From NCBI GenBank assembly GCA_938038445.1, contig CALHRZ010000012.1, positions 1-64,000 on the forward strand: a stretch of 64,000 nt of DNA. The letters are read 5' to 3'. The stretch comes from an uncultured bacterium. GTDB taxonomy: Bacteria; Verrucomicrobiota; Kiritimatiellia; CAIKKV01. The notes beneath the pieces were generated by a model that was not told where the DNA came from, made no database searches, and saw nothing but the letters and a program-made list of their open reading frames with translations. Each line of letters starts with the position of its first letter. Position 1 is the first letter of the stretch. The translations under genes and the position numbers were made by a program. Of the stretch, positions 1 to 9,546 are shown piece after piece.

Positions 1-382
1 GAATACGCAAGGCATTTGGCTGTAGTTCCACCCCTGGCCTTTTCTGTAGTTCCGCCACTCTGTGGCGGAAAGAAAATACGGCTTCCTGTAGTTCCGCCAC
101 TCTGTGGCGGAAAGGAATACGGCTCCCGCCACGAGAATAGGCTTCCGGCACAGAGTGCCGGAACTACAGGAGGAGATAACGCTTCCGGCAGGGGACTGCC
201 GGAACTACAGGGAATGGATAAGGCTTCCGGCACAGAGTGCCGGAACTACAGAAGAATACGCAAGGCATTTGGCTGTAGTTCCACCCCTGGCCTTTTCTGT
301 AGTTCCGCCACTCTGTGGCGGAAAGAAAATACGGCTCCCGCCACGAGGATAAGGCTTCCGGCACAGAGTGCCGGAACTACAG
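1..382. repeat. Array of short palindromic (REP-like) elements in both orientations, with an 83-bp higher-order direct duplication (1-83 = 254-336)
   Basis: CTGTAGTTCCGCCACTCTGTGGCGGAA at 44-70, 86-112, 297-323; inverted type TTCCGGCACAGAGTGCCGGAACTACAG at 143-169, 225-251, 356-382; variant TTCCGGCAGGGGACTGCCGGAACTACAG at 183-210. Each is a 9-bp stem hairpin plus a CTACAG tail. Confidence 0.9.
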
Positions 383-577
383 CCGTGGACAGGACCCGGT
401 GGATCTTGAACAGCGACAGCGCAATCAGGAGTTTCACGGCCTCTTCGGGCAGGCCGTAGCCGCGAAGCCGATCGGATTTAACAGAGGCAAGGCCAGAACA
501 AATGACATCGTAGCCCCGAAGGACACCCCGGCGTGGCGGGAGCGCCGGAACCCTTTGGAATCAACGCAAAACGAAGA

Positions 578-603
578 CGCCCGGCCAGATGACTGGTCGG
601 GCG
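578..603 (-). terminator. Probable intrinsic terminator downstream of tRNA-Asn
   Basis: CGCCCGGCCAG-ATGA-CTGGTCGGGCG hairpin (11 bp, one G-T pair); on the minus strand followed by TCTTCGTTTTGC. Confidence 0.6.
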
Positions 604-646
604 TTCCTGTTAACCGGATGGTGCGGAAATCTTCCTCAAAATAAAA

Positions 647-721
647 TGGCTCCGGCGGCTGGGCTCGAACCAGCAACCAAGTGGTTAACAGCCACCTACT
701 CTACCATTGAGCTACGCCGGA
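647..721 (-). tRNA. tRNA-Asn (anticodon GTT), CCA encoded
   Basis: Reverse complement TCCGGCGTAGCTCAATGGTAGAGTAGGTGGCTGTTAACCACTTGGTTGCTGGTTCGAGCCCAGCCGCCGGAGCCA folds as a cloverleaf; anticodon loop CTGTTAA; T-loop GGTTCGAGCC. Confidence 0.95.
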
Positions 722-752
722 GTGTCTCAGCCAAAAGCAAGCAAAACATAAC

Positions 753-1598
753 CTATTTCGGGGACGCTGTCAACCCCCCGCCCCCTTCATCCTGGCCCCT
801 ACCTGTTTCGCCGACCGGGTGGGTTTGCGTCCCCGGCACCAAATAAAGTTCCATCAATTTGGCATATTTCAGAAAGACCCCAAAGCTGGAACAAAACGCA
901 ATGATAACCCCGCGCAGCCCATCCAATATCCCCCGCTTCAAAATCAGCGCTTTAAACATCCTCCAAGGCGGCCGAAACAGCAGATCACGCCATAAAAACG
1001 GATACCCCCCCTCCTTCATGGAACGGGCCGCAATACTCGAAAACTCGTTCATCGTCTTGATTTGATCGTAGATGTCCTCGTACGTGTAATGATAAAGATG
1101 CCCCCGCAGCCGTCCGACCAGGCCGTTCACCGTCGTCCGATCGTGGGGCTCGTTTCCCCCGCACTGGCCTTTGTCTTTTCTGAACAGGCGAAGCTTGATA
1201 TCCGGATACCACTCTCCATGTCGGATCCAGCGGCCCAAATAATAGACCATGCGCGGAAACTCAAAACCTGCATAGTCCCGGTTCCGCCCACTTTCAAATG
1301 TCTCCAAAATTTCGTCGCGCAAGGCCGGCGAGATCTCCTCGTCGGCATCAATAAAAAGAAGCCAGGGCCCTTTCGCCAACTCTTTGATCAGATTCTTTTG
1401 CCCGATGTACCCCATCCAGGCGTGCTGATAAACGCGGTCGGTGTACTCCCGGCAAATTTCCACCGTCCGATCTTTGCTGAAACTGTCCACCACGACAATC
1501 TCATCCGCCCACTTGACACTCTCGAGACAGCGCCGAATATTGCGCTCTTCATCGCAGGCCGTAATACAGGCCGATATTTTTTCGCGCATGGGTTTCAC
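753..1598 (-). CDS. Glycosyltransferase family 2 (WaaE/KdtX-like LPS core)
   Basis: N-terminus ISACITACDEERNIRRCLESVKWADEIVVVDSFSKDRT, DADEE motif; next to a GT9 gene and lpxK. Confidence 0.85.
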   Translation of the reverse strand: MKPMREKISACITACDEERNIRRCLESVKWADEIVVVDSFSKDRTVEICREYTDRVYQHAWMGYIGQKNLIKELAKGPWLLFIDADEEISPALRDEILETFESGRNRDYAGFEFPRMVYYLGRWIRHGEWYPDIKLRLFRKDKGQCGGNEPHDRTTVNGLVGRLRGHLYHYTYEDIYDQIKTMNEFSSIAARSMKEGGYPFLWRDLLFRPPWRMFKALILKRGILDGLRGVIIAFCSSFGVFLKYAKLMELYLVPGTQTHPVGETGRGQDEGGGGLTASPK

Positions 1599-2629
1599 TC
1601 CTTTCCCAAGGAACGGAAAAGCCCTTCAAGGGCTGCCACGACCATTTCGGCCGTCACGGCTTCCAAGGCAATCCGCGCCGCCTCCGAACGCCGTGCCACC
1701 GATTCGGACCGCCGCACGCCCGGAACTGTCAACACCCGATGGCCGAACCCTAACGGGCCCGTCCGCGCGGGATCCGTCGCTCCAAATACCGCAACAACCG
1801 GCGTGCCCACAGCCGCCGCCAAATGCATTCCGCCACTGTCGTTGCAGAGCACCGCCCGGCAGACTTCAAGCACCGCCGCCAGTTCGGCCACGTCCGTTCG
1901 GCCGGCCACCGAAACCGCCGATCCCGGAATCATATCAACAACTCGGCGACACAACGATTCCTCCTCAGAGGAACCGCAAACCACCACCGCCAACCGCCTT
2001 TCCGCGGCAATCCGGGCCGCCACAGCGGCAAAGCGCTCTGCCGGCCACCGCTTGGACTCCCCTCTTGCCGCCCCAGGCAGAACGGCCAGCCATCCGCGTT
2101 CCTCTGGATGAGGAAAGCCCGAGTCTCTTCCCGCTTCCCTCCGCACCTTTTCGATCGTTCGCTCACGCCATTGACTCGAAACGGCTACCAGTCCCCGAAC
2201 CTGGGGAAGTGCCGGGGGGCGAGGAAGTTCCAGCAGGTCGAAGTAATCGAGCGCCTGATGCCCCTGTCGGCTTTGCGGCACCACTCGGCTGAGCAGGAAA
2301 CGGCGTAAGCGGCCGGCCGCCCCTATCCGTTCCCCTACTCCGGATAGAAAAGGGACCCAGGCCGAACGAAAGGAGTTGGGAAAGATCACGATCCGGTCCG
2401 GCCGCCAGGCACGAATTGCGCAAGCCATCCGCCACTCCGCTCCCAACCCCTTTTCCAGTGCAAACAGATCGTCCACGACTGGACATAAACGCCAGAACGG
2501 AATCAATCCAGCAGGAGCGCCCAGGCCGATCCGAACCCCTGGATGGGCCGCGCGGAAGGCGGCGAGAGCGGGCAGTGTCATCACGCTGTCGCCCAACCAG
2601 TTGACACCTCGAATCCAAATCCGTTCCAT
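1595..2629 (-). CDS. Glycosyltransferase family 9, ADP-heptose:LPS heptosyltransferase-like
   Basis: MERIWIRGVNWLGDSVMTLPALAAFRAAHP; C-terminal NDSGGMHLAAAVGTPVVAVFGATDPARTGP. Internal start chosen at 2629. Confidence 0.88.
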   Translation of the reverse strand: MERIWIRGVNWLGDSVMTLPALAAFRAAHPGVRIGLGAPAGLIPFWRLCPVVDDLFALEKGLGAEWRMACAIRAWRPDRIVIFPNSFRSAWVPFLSGVGERIGAAGRLRRFLLSRVVPQSRQGHQALDYFDLLELPRPPALPQVRGLVAVSSQWRERTIEKVRREAGRDSGFPHPEERGWLAVLPGAARGESKRWPAERFAAVAARIAAERRLAVVVCGSSEEESLCRRVVDMIPGSAVSVAGRTDVAELAAVLEVCRAVLCNDSGGMHLAAAVGTPVVAVFGATDPARTGPLGFGHRVLTVPGVRRSESVARRSEAARIALEAVTAEMVVAALEGLFRSLGKE

Positions 2630-2633
2630 CCGT

Positions 2634-3818
2634 TCATCCTTCCACAGGCCGGCTGCAGATGCGGGCGACGCAGGCGTCCATGCTCTCGGAACTATCCGCA
2701 AGTTCAATTTCCATCCGCAGATAGCAGAACGCCAGGTCAACTTCGCCGAGGGGTGGGAATCGAACGGCATCCTTTTCGGTCGTGACGGCCAATTCGGCCC
2801 CCTTGCGGCGCGCCTCCCGAAGCCACTGCCGGAGTTCGTCGGCCGTATACCAGTGATGGTCGGGAAATCGGCTGGTCAGCAGGGGCCGGGCGCCGAATCG
2901 AACGATCTCCTTCTCAAAACTGTCGGGGGCCGCAATGCCCGAGAGAAGCGCCACCGGCCGATTTCGCAGCGATTCGAGCGGATGGATGTCGCCGGACCGG
3001 ATGTCCTGGAGATGGCGGGGCTGATGACGGCAGGCAATGAGCTCGGCCCGTGGGTTGAGTTTCCGGAGCTGGCGCACGAGGTCGGTAGGGACGCCGTTCG
3101 TACATTTGGTCAAGAAAATGTAACTCGCACGCGCAATGTTACGCTTCCGTTCCCGGAGCACTCCTCGGGGAAGCAAGTACCCATTGCCCCATGGGTTTTG
3201 GCTGTCGACAAGCACAATGTCCAGCCGGTGCTTCAATTCCGGATGCTGAAATCCATCGTCCAGAACCAGCGTGTTGCATTTGAGCCGTTTGATCGCGTAT
3301 CGACCGCTTTTGACGCGGTCAGGATCCACCAGCACCACAACGCCGGGAAGACGGCGAGCGAGCATGTAGGGCTCATCACCGCTTTCCTGGGGCGTCGCAA
3401 GGATAGAGACGCCGTCGCTCACCACGCAAGGCGGCGGCCAATCGGAATGTCCGAGATGACGCAGACGGTCCCGCCAGGAAGGACCCCGCGCCAAACGGCG
3501 ATACCCCCGGCTCAGGACAGCCACACGCCGCCCCTGCCGCAGGAGGGCACGGGCAAAGGCCTCGACCACAGGAGTTTTACCCGTCCCGCCAACGGTGAGA
3601 TTTCCGACGCTGATAATTTGAACGCCAAGGGTATGATGCCGAAACAGTCGAAGACGATAAAGCCAGAGCCGGCTTTCGACCCCCCCGCTGTATAGCCAAG
3701 AAAGCCCCTTCAACCCGTGCAGAAGCCACCGATCGCGGAGGGGGAGCAGCCGCTCGGGCGTCCGCCCCGTAACTAAATCCACCCAGTATTGCTCGGTGTC
3801 TTCGGAAAAAATTCGCAC
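2634..3818 (-). CDS. lpxK: Tetraacyldisaccharide 4'-kinase
   Basis: [24 protein letters not shown]-loop, [12 protein letters not shown] motif, SRGY motif. Confidence 0.93.
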   Translation of the reverse strand: MRIFSEDTEQYWVDLVTGRTPERLLPLRDRWLLHGLKGLSWLYSGGVESRLWLYRLRLFRHHTLGVQIISVGNLTVGGTGKTPVVEAFARALLRQGRRVAVLSRGYRRLARGPSWRDRLRHLGHSDWPPPCVVSDGVSILATPQESGDEPYMLARRLPGVVVLVDPDRVKSGRYAIKRLKCNTLVLDDGFQHPELKHRLDIVLVDSQNPWGNGYLLPRGVLRERKRNIARASYIFLTKCTNGVPTDLVRQLRKLNPRAELIACRHQPRHLQDIRSGDIHPLESLRNRPVALLSGIAAPDSFEKEIVRFGARPLLTSRFPDHHWYTADELRQWLREARRKGAELAVTTEKDAVRFPPLGEVDLAFCYLRMEIELADSSESMDACVARICSRPVEG

Positions 3819-3871
3819 CCAATCCTCGCCGATGCCGGAAGGAGAATGATGCCGTTCTCAACCCCGGCGAG

Positions 3872-5281
3872 TCAAGAACGGCTCGGTTTCCAAGGACGGC
3901 CGGGAATGAGCCGTCGGCCGTCGCTGAATCCTTCGGGCCGACCGACCAGCGCCTGAACCAACCGTTCACGCCAAAGAGCAACCCGATCGGCACAAGCGGT
4001 GTCCTGTACCCCATCGTGACGTTCTTCCGGATCCTGCGTCAGATCGAAGTATTGCTCCCGACCCGTCTGCACAAACCAGACGAACTTTTCACGGCCGTCT
4101 GTAAGCGCCACAAAGGCGGGGGCGTGTTCCAGAAGAATCCAGGGCCGGTCCCAAACAGGATTTTCCCCCCGGATCCAGGGAGCGAGGCTCCGGCCTTCGA
4201 CGCAGGAAGGAATGGAAAGCCCCGCCAGATCCAGAAGGGTTGGCATAACGTCTTCGAGACAGACCGCTTCGGATACCAGCCGTCCTCTCCTGCCTTTTTG
4301 GCGCGGATCCGCGATCATAAGGGGAATGCGTGCCGCCGGCTCGTATGGCAGTTGCTTCCGAAAAAGATAATGGTCACCAAGCATTTCTCCGTGGTCGGAA
4401 GTAAAGACCACAATGGTGTTCGGAGCCAGCCGGGGGATGCCGATGACCGGATTGAGCAGCCGCCGAATCTGATCGTCGACGTGGTTGATCAGTCCATAGT
4501 AGCCCGCACGCAGGCAAAGAAGCCGTTCCCCTTCCAAACGAATCGAATCCGCCGAGACATCATCGCCAATGCCTCCGGAGGCGGGAAGACGGGCCCAATC
4601 GCCGATCACGGGTGGCGGAACCCCCGTCCGGAGATATCGCTCGAAATAAAAGGCTGGCGGCTGAAGCGGCGGATGAGGCGCCAAGTAAGAAACCGTAAGA
4701 AAAAAAGGGCATGAGGGATCGCGCCGTTCGAGAAACCGAAGCGCTTCATCGGTTACCCAGTTCGTAAAATGGAAACGCTCTTCCATGTGAAAGGAACGCG
4801 CGGTCCAGTCGTTGTGCATCACGCCGCCTCCGTGCCAGGGGTCGGGCGTTGTGAGACCGTTCTGATGGAGGAACCGAAGATAGTCACTGGACCCGTCGCG
4901 ATGGGAATGAATCACCATCTCTTCGTACCCAAACCGTTTCCGGGCGGGATGTTGGTGCATGCTCCGGCCGACCAAGACGGTCTGATAGCCTGCGTCGCGG
5001 AGAACCCCCGGCAACGTGGCCGGCGGATGCCATGCAACCCCTTCCTGGTATCCGGAAAGGCCGTGCGTGCCGGGAAACTGCCCGGAAAGCAGGCTGCGCC
5101 GCGCCGCGATACAGGAGGGGCAGGTTGCATACGCTTGCGTGAACCGAACCCCCCGCCCCCCAATTGCGTCCATGTTCGGTGTAAGGAGGACCGGATGCCC
5201 CGCCGCGCTTAGACAGTCCCCCCGTTGCTGGTCGGTCATGATCAGAAGGATATTGGGACGTTCCGTAGAAGGTCCGCTCAT
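3872..5281 (-). CDS. Type I sulfatase
   Basis: RPNILLIMTDQQRGDCLSAAGHPVLLTPNMD; CIAARRSLLSG formylglycine motif; VVFTSDHGEMLGDHYLFRK. Start 5281 overlaps the upstream stop as ATGA. Confidence 0.92.
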   Translation of the reverse strand: MSGPSTERPNILLIMTDQQRGDCLSAAGHPVLLTPNMDAIGGRGVRFTQAYATCPSCIAARRSLLSGQFPGTHGLSGYQEGVAWHPPATLPGVLRDAGYQTVLVGRSMHQHPARKRFGYEEMVIHSHRDGSSDYLRFLHQNGLTTPDPWHGGGVMHNDWTARSFHMEERFHFTNWVTDEALRFLERRDPSCPFFLTVSYLAPHPPLQPPAFYFERYLRTGVPPPVIGDWARLPASGGIGDDVSADSIRLEGERLLCLRAGYYGLINHVDDQIRRLLNPVIGIPRLAPNTIVVFTSDHGEMLGDHYLFRKQLPYEPAARIPLMIADPRQKGRRGRLVSEAVCLEDVMPTLLDLAGLSIPSCVEGRSLAPWIRGENPVWDRPWILLEHAPAFVALTDGREKFVWFVQTGREQYFDLTQDPEERHDGVQDTACADRVALWRERLVQALVGRPEGFSDGRRLIPGRPWKPSRS

Positions 5282-6642
5282 GGGGAACTCCATCGCTGGA
5301 TGTAGGTTTCAAGGGAAAACTTACGCGCCAGTCCCGTGGCCGTCATGGCCCGAACGTTGCCGAAGATCGGATGGCGGGGCCACGGTCGGTCGTGCCGTCC
5401 GAAACACCAGGCAACCCCCGCATATCCGTTGGGGTCTCGGCCGTCCAACTCATATCGGTTGTTCAATGCCAACGCGGTTTCGAAGGCCTCTTCGGGAGTG
5501 GCACTCCATTCCAGAATTTTTTTCCCCCAGTACATTCGCATGAAGTTGTGCATGTGCCCCGTCCGAACCATCTGGCGCTGAGCCGCATTCCATGCCGGAT
5601 CGTGCGTCTCCGCCGCCTCGAAAATCTCCCGACTGTATCGAGAGGTCCGCGGTCGACACCGTTCCCCATCCAAGGTCCGACGAGCCCAGTCGGGCACGCC
5701 GTCATAGCGGTCGTATTCGGGGGTGTACCAGACGAAGTTGATGGCGAGTTCTCGACGCACGAGAAGCTGTTCGAGGAAGGCCTCGACGGCCGGTTGATTC
5801 CAAGCGTCCCGCACCGCAAGCGCAATTTCAAGCGGGCTGATTTGCCCGAAATGCAAATAAGGGCTCAGCTCGGATGTCCCCGCGACGGTCGGATCATTTC
5901 GCTGGGTCGGATAGTGCGCCAGCCGATCCCACAAAAAGCGATCCAATCGCCGGCGGGCCTCGCGGAGCCCACCCCGAAATCCGGTTACCGGCGGCGGCCC
6001 CTCTTGAACCCCAATTTGACGGAGAATCTCGTCAGGCGTTCCCCGTTGAAGATCAAGACAAGGGCCGGAAACGGGCAAGTCAAGAGAAGACCGAGCGGGA
6101 CGGCCTTCGGCCAAAGGGACGAGAAAGCGGGGCCAAAGACGCCTCAGCCGCGGACGCAGGGAGGCGGCCGACCATGCCGCCTTAGGCATGGCCGTTTCGA
6201 CAGGAACCACCGCATCGGATTCTACGGCCGCCACACCGCAAGGCGCCTCGTTCGCGACTTTTCGGCGCCATTCCCGTTGCAGACGAAGATAGCCCAAATC
6301 GGTCACGACGCGCACGGCATGCTCGGCAAGCGAAAGGGCCGCCGCGTCGGGCGGAAGGGGGCGGATCACGAGGCGAATCCCCTTTTGAGCCAAGTCGGAC
6401 TGCACGTCCGCCAATCCTTCGATCATAAACCGATAGGGTCGGACCCCCGCCTCTGGAAATGAGGGAAAAAGCCCGAACACTGCCAGGAGGGGACGGTCCA
6501 TCTCATTGGCGAAGCGAATCGCATATTCCAGTGCATGATTGCAGGCCGCCCGCTGGGACTGTTGGATCCAAAAAAGCACATAGCGTCCGTCGGGCCGGTC
6601 TTCTTTCCGATTGAGAAGATGAATCCGTTCCGCTTGAATCAT
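5278..6642 (-). CDS. Class II CPD photolyase (deoxyribodipyrimidine photo-lyase)
   Basis: YVLFWIQQSQRAACNHALEYAI; WGKKILEWSATPEEAFETALALNNRYELDGRDPNGYAGVAWCFGRHDRPW. Internal start at 6642. Confidence 0.93.
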   Translation of the reverse strand: MIQAERIHLLNRKEDRPDGRYVLFWIQQSQRAACNHALEYAIRFANEMDRPLLAVFGLFPSFPEAGVRPYRFMIEGLADVQSDLAQKGIRLVIRPLPPDAAALSLAEHAVRVVTDLGYLRLQREWRRKVANEAPCGVAAVESDAVVPVETAMPKAAWSAASLRPRLRRLWPRFLVPLAEGRPARSSLDLPVSGPCLDLQRGTPDEILRQIGVQEGPPPVTGFRGGLREARRRLDRFLWDRLAHYPTQRNDPTVAGTSELSPYLHFGQISPLEIALAVRDAWNQPAVEAFLEQLLVRRELAINFVWYTPEYDRYDGVPDWARRTLDGERCRPRTSRYSREIFEAAETHDPAWNAAQRQMVRTGHMHNFMRMYWGKKILEWSATPEEAFETALALNNRYELDGRDPNGYAGVAWCFGRHDRPWPRHPIFGNVRAMTATGLARKFSLETYIQRWSSP

Positions 6643-6708
6643 GACCCGGCTATTGTGCCGCGCACCCCGTCCCTTGTCGAGCGCGAGATCGGGTCTTCTC
6701 AATCTTCC

Positions 6709-6736
6709 TTGACATTTATTTGGGGACTTGGACAAT
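6709..6736 (+). promoter_or_regulatory. Sigma70-like promoter for the TPR/ExbBD operon
   Basis: TTGACA (6709-6714), 16-nt spacer, GACAAT (6731-6736). Confidence 0.55.
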
Positions 6737-6747
6737 GGGCTTCCATT

Positions 6748-9546
6748 ATGGCCTGCCGATCTTTGTGCAAGGGGATGTGGAGGCGTCTCGGCATACGCCT
6801 TCTGCCGCCGATCGTCGCGCTGGTTTTCTTTTCCGCTCCTGGCCAAGCACAAGATACACCCACCGAGGTCTATCAGGCCGCATCGAAAATGCTTTCGCTG
6901 GGCAATTATCTCGACGCGATCCCCCACCTCAACCAGCTCGTGAGCTGGTTTGCCGATAGCACGGAAAGCCGGATCGTTTCGATGATGGAGAGCGTCTATT
7001 TTAACCTCGGAATGGCCCATTTCCTTTGCGGGCACTTCGCGGAATCTCGCACCGCCTTTGACACCTATCTGCGCAAGTACCGCCACGGTCCCCGGGCATG
7101 GCAGGCCGCTGCCTACATCGGGGATGCCTTCCGCTTCGAAGGCCAGTACAAGGAATCGCTCAAAGCTTACCAACACGCCTTAAAAACCTATTCCTATGGA
7201 CCGGATTGGAAATCGGACCTTCTGATCGGGATGGCCAAGTGCCATTTGGCGGAAGAGCGATGGTCCGACGCCGCCCCCCTCCTCCTTGAAGTGTACCGAA
7301 CCGCGCCCGACTTCCAGCGACGCAACTGGGCAGCCTCTCTTCTCGCGGTCTCTTACCTGAAAGATCTCAAGGTGGAACCCGTCTATGACATGATGCCCTA
7401 TTTGCTTCATCCTCGCTCTTACGCTTCCTACAGCGCCGCGCTTAATCTGGCGCTTCTCGAAGCGGGCGACGCGTTGTTCGAGGATGAAAAGTACCGGGAT
7501 TCCCTGTGGATTTACCGCGTCGTCTATCCTCACGACGTCATCACGATCAACGCGACTTCCTACAAGGAGGAACTCGAAAAAAGCGCCGCCCGTCTGCGTA
7601 AGGAGCCGGGCCAAATCCGCAAACTGATCCGGATGCAGGAAGAGATCGGCCAGATCGAGCAGGAACTGAAGGCGCTTGAGGAGATCCCGAACTACGACGC
7701 GGAACTGGGCTATCGGATTGCACGGGGCTACCAAGAGATTCAGCGCTTTCGGGAAGCTCGGGAACTGTTCCATCATCTGTTCGAAACGGAGATCCCGGAC
7801 CGAGCGGAAGAGTGTCTGTATCTCTCCTTCTTCTGCGCCGCACAGGTTCAGCCCTGGCAACAGGCGGTTTCCATCGGTCGGGAGTATATGACGGTCTATC
7901 CGGCGGGCGAATACTACGACTCGGTTTCGCTCACCGTGGGCCAGATTTACGCCAACCAGCAGGATTGGCCGCGCGTGATCCAAACCCTGACCAACGCGCT
8001 GGATGTCAGCCCTCAACATGCCGATATCGTGGAATGCCTTTACCTCCTCGGCTATGCCTATTTCATGGAAGAGGAGTTTTCCAATGCGGTGGCTTGCCTG
8101 ACCCGAATGAACCGAGACTATCCCGGCAACGATCGGGAAGCCGACGGATCCTACTGGATCGGAATGTCGCTCCTCTTCGACCGCCAATATGAAGAAGCCC
8201 GCCCCTATTTTGACCATGTCGTCCTTTTTTTTCCCAACTCGACCTACGTCGAAGACGCAACCTTTCGAAGCGCCACCTGCGACTACGGCCTTTCCGTGTT
8301 CGAGAGGGCAGAAGACAAGTTTCGCCGCTTCCTGGACCGCTATCCGGAGAGCCGCCTAGCCGGCGAAGCCCGCCTGATCCTGGGAGACATCGCAGCCGCG
8401 TTGGGCCGTCTTGGCCTCGCGGTTCTTGAATACCAGCAGGCGATGGAACTGGAATTGAATATCGAGCATTACAACTTCGCGGCCTTCCGATGCGGCGAGA
8501 TTTTGTTTCGGGACCTGAAGGACTACCGAGGGGTCCTCGCACACTTCGAGCACTACCGCAAGCGGAACCGGGAAGGATCGAACATTCCACAGGCGCTTTA
8601 CTGGGAAGGGAATGCCTGGTGGCAGCTCGGAGAAAAGGAACGCGCCCTGCTCTTTTACCGGAACGCCATGGCGGAATATGGAAGCGACCGAACCGCCCTT
8701 GGCGTGGATCTGATTCTGGACGAATGGGCCGGAAAACTGCGCGAGTCCTCTCCCGATCTGGCCGCTTTCGGGTGGCGCGAAGTTCGCGATCTGCTCCGGA
8801 CGGCCCTCGCGCAGACCAACATCGTGCTCGCCCTCCGTCTCCAGCGCCTGTTGCTCTATGATCCGAAAACAACCGACACCGATCGTGCGTCGGTCATGAA
8901 CAATTTGCGGAATCCGCAGAACCTCCCGTATGCCAGCCCCGCCATTCTCGAACTGCTTCTGGATGAGGCCCAGGAGCGGCGCGACCGAGATGCCGAAGCG
9001 CTGATCGCCGAACGAATCGTCGCCGATTTTCCCGAAACGGACTACGCCCTTGCCGCCCGAATGGTCCTCGCGCGCCACGCAGAGGATGCGCAGGATTATG
9101 AGACCGCCATCCGTCATCTGACCGTGGTTCGCGAAGTCTTTGCCGCCAGCGCAGAAGCCGCCGACGCGCTTCTTCAACTGGGCCGCATCTATCTCAAGGC
9201 CCGCCGTTTCGAGGAAGCGGACCGCGCCTTCAACGATGTGCTGGCCGCCCGGGAGTGGCGCCCTCTGTGGCCTGCCGCGCTCTACGGACGCGGAGAGGTC
9301 GCGATGGAACGGCGCGAGCATATGAAGGCTGCGGCCTATTTCGAACGGATTTACGTAATGTATGCCGCACATCGGGTGTGGGCAGCTAAAGCCTATCTCG
9401 CCCGTGCTGAAGCCCTCCTGCGCCTGCGGGAGCGCAAGAAGGCGATGGAAACCCTCGAAGAGTTTTTGGCGCTTCCGGAATACGCAGAACAGCCGGAAAT
9501 CGAACAGGCCCGGAGTTTGCTCGCAAAAATCAAGGAGACCTTGTGA
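6748..9546 (+). CDS. Secreted TPR-repeat protein
   Basis: Signal-peptide-like N-terminus (MWRRLGIRLLPPIVALVFFSAPGQAQ) then many TPR-like helical repeats. Start 6748 or 6775. Confidence 0.82.
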   Translation: MACRSLCKGMWRRLGIRLLPPIVALVFFSAPGQAQDTPTEVYQAASKMLSLGNYLDAIPHLNQLVSWFADSTESRIVSMMESVYFNLGMAHFLCGHFAESRTAFDTYLRKYRHGPRAWQAAAYIGDAFRFEGQYKESLKAYQHALKTYSYGPDWKSDLLIGMAKCHLAEERWSDAAPLLLEVYRTAPDFQRRNWAASLLAVSYLKDLKVEPVYDMMPYLLHPRSYASYSAALNLALLEAGDALFEDEKYRDSLWIYRVVYPHDVITINATSYKEELEKSAARLRKEPGQIRKLIRMQEEIGQIEQELKALEEIPNYDAELGYRIARGYQEIQRFREARELFHHLFETEIPDRAEECLYLSFFCAAQVQPWQQAVSIGREYMTVYPAGEYYDSVSLTVGQIYANQQDWPRVIQTLTNALDVSPQHADIVECLYLLGYAYFMEEEFSNAVACLTRMNRDYPGNDREADGSYWIGMSLLFDRQYEEARPYFDHVVLFFPNSTYVEDATFRSATCDYGLSVFERAEDKFRRFLDRYPESRLAGEARLILGDIAAALGRLGLAVLEYQQAMELELNIEHYNFAAFRCGEILFRDLKDYRGVLAHFEHYRKRNREGSNIPQALYWEGNAWWQLGEKERALLFYRNAMAEYGSDRTALGVDLILDEWAGKLRESSPDLAAFGWREVRDLLRTALAQTNIVLALRLQRLLLYDPKTTDTDRASVMNNLRNPQNLPYASPAILELLLDEAQERRDRDAEALIAERIVADFPETDYALAARMVLARHAEDAQDYETAIRHLTVVREVFAASAEAADALLQLGRIYLKARRFEEADRAFNDVLAAREWRPLWPAALYGRGEVAMERREHMKAAAYFERIYVMYAAHRVWAAKAYLARAEALLRLRERKKAMETLEEFLALPEYAEQPEIEQARSLLAKIKETL

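Noticed and set aside
1-382. CRISPR array
   Set aside because: Units alternate orientation, are self-palindromic, have irregular spacing and near-absent spacers, and no cas genes are nearby.
104-459. ORFs at 16-459, 104-352, 164-364 and 246-437
   Set aside because: They are translations of the palindromic repeat (SAGTT / VVPPLCGG repeats) in several frames, so low-complexity artefacts and not credible genes, apart from the weak remnant noted separately.
1062-2292. Long plus-strand ORFs opposite the GT2/GT9 genes (349 aa, 283 aa)
   Set aside because: Shadow ORFs from high-GC coding sequence; Pro/Arg/Ser-rich with no domain motifs, while the minus strand carries clear families.
2376-3695. 439-aa plus-strand ORF opposite lpxK
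   Set aside because: Antisense shadow; LpxK motifs are unambiguous on the minus strand.
6643-7176. N-terminal extension of the photolyase ORF
   Set aside because: It runs through the divergent promoter region and into the TPR gene; photolyase homology begins at about 6642.
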